The notes beneath the pieces were generated by a model. It was not told the origin of the DNA. It searched no databases and saw nothing but the letters and a program-made list of their open reading frames with translations. From Mycobacterium sp. 852002-51971_SCH5477799-a (GTDB taxonomy: Bacteria; Actinomycetota; Actinomycetes; Mycobacteriales; Mycobacteriaceae): DNA of 64,000 nt. This document shows positions 63,947 through 64,000 of this stretch, one piece after another. Both the position numbers and the translations under genes were made by a program. The first letter of the stretch is position 1; each line of letters starts with the position of its first letter. The stretch is taken from contig NZ_LZIF01000014.1 of NCBI RefSeq assembly GCF_001667145.1, forward strand, positions 62,001 through 126,000, written 5' to 3'.

Positions 63947-64000
63947 GTGAGCAGTGACGAAAGCGCCAACAACGGGATCGTGATCGTGGGCGGCGGATTG
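63947..64000 (+). CDS. Start of a flavoprotein/ferredoxin reductase, cut by the window edge
   Basis: Eighteen codons from a GTG (SSDESANNGIVIVGGGL) show the start of an FAD-binding Rossmann motif. By synteny this is the ferredoxin reductase Rv0688. It lies 25 bp after the SDR gene on the same strand. Only the N-terminus is visible. Confidence 0.75.
   Translation, partial: MSSDESANNGIVIVGGGL

Overview
The window is high-GC actinobacterial chromosome from a slow-growing Mycobacterium, most probably a member of the M. avium complex. The gene order follows the M. tuberculosis segment from recD (Rv0629c) to Rv0688: recD-recB-recC, echA3, tRNA-Thr/Met, rpmG, hadABC, tRNA-Trp, secE-nusG, rplK-rplA, mycolate methyltransferases, lipG, mannosidase, rplJ-rplL, mkl, rpoB-rpoC, end, fadE8, echA4, echA5, rpsL-rpsG-fusA-tuf and a mycofactocin-type SDR. 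These comparisons are from memory of M. tuberculosis; no search was run. Several M. tuberculosis neighbours are missing here (mmaA2/mmaA3, the toxin-antitoxin block between mkl and rpoB, lpqP, mmpS5-mmpL5 and its regulator). Extra genes are present (cyanase plus a molybdopterin oxidoreductase, a DinB protein, an ECF sigma/YCII pair, a PE protein).

Layout. 1-3.5 kb: a frameshifted 13E12/DUF222 gene, a TVP38-type membrane protein, and a two-gene unit of a DUF2235 hydrolase and an HKD (phospholipase D-like) protein. 3.5-11.8 kb: a tightly overlapped recC-recB-recD operon. 12-15.4 kb: cyanase facing a molybdopterin oxidoreductase that has lost all four iron-sulfur cysteines, with a small helical partner. 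15.5-18.1 kb: echA3, a one-TM protein, a glyoxalase-II-like hydrolase and an orphan VapB-like antitoxin. 18.2-23.2 kb: three tRNAs, rpmG, hadABC (FAS-II dehydratases), secE-nusG and rplK-rplA, with an 84-bp tandem repeat between rplK and rplA.

23.2-30.2 kb, mostly minus strand: ECF sigma factor with YCII protein, mmaA4 and an mmaA1-like methyltransferase, lipG, an ABC1 kinase-like protein and a DinB protein. 30.2-36.8 kb: a GH38 alpha-mannosidase coupled to an unclear gene labelled fabD2 in M. tuberculosis and a ROK sugar kinase, then a divergent HxlR/DUF1772 pair. 36.8-38.1 kb: rplJ-rplL with a structured leader. 38.1-41.6 kb: TetR regulator divergent from a carotenoid oxygenase, then the Mce ATPase mkl. 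41.6-49.5 kb: rpoB-rpoC with a strong terminator.

49.8-56.5 kb: endonuclease IV, a fadE8-echA4-PaaX-echA5 lipid catabolic cluster, two DUF3060 envelope proteins and a TetR regulator. 56.5-61.2 kb: the str operon rpsL-rpsG-fusA-tuf. 61.3-64 kb: PE protein, SHOCT membrane protein, mycofactocin-type SDR and the first codons of a flavoprotein reductase.

The informational operons (rplJ, rpoB, rpsL) share a TATTGT -10 hexamer with 17-18 bp spacing. The mycolic acid theme (hadABC plus mmaA genes) and the fatty-acid/CoA theme (echA3/4/5, fadE8) run through the window. The rifampicin region of RpoB and Lys43/Lys88 of RpsL look wild type.
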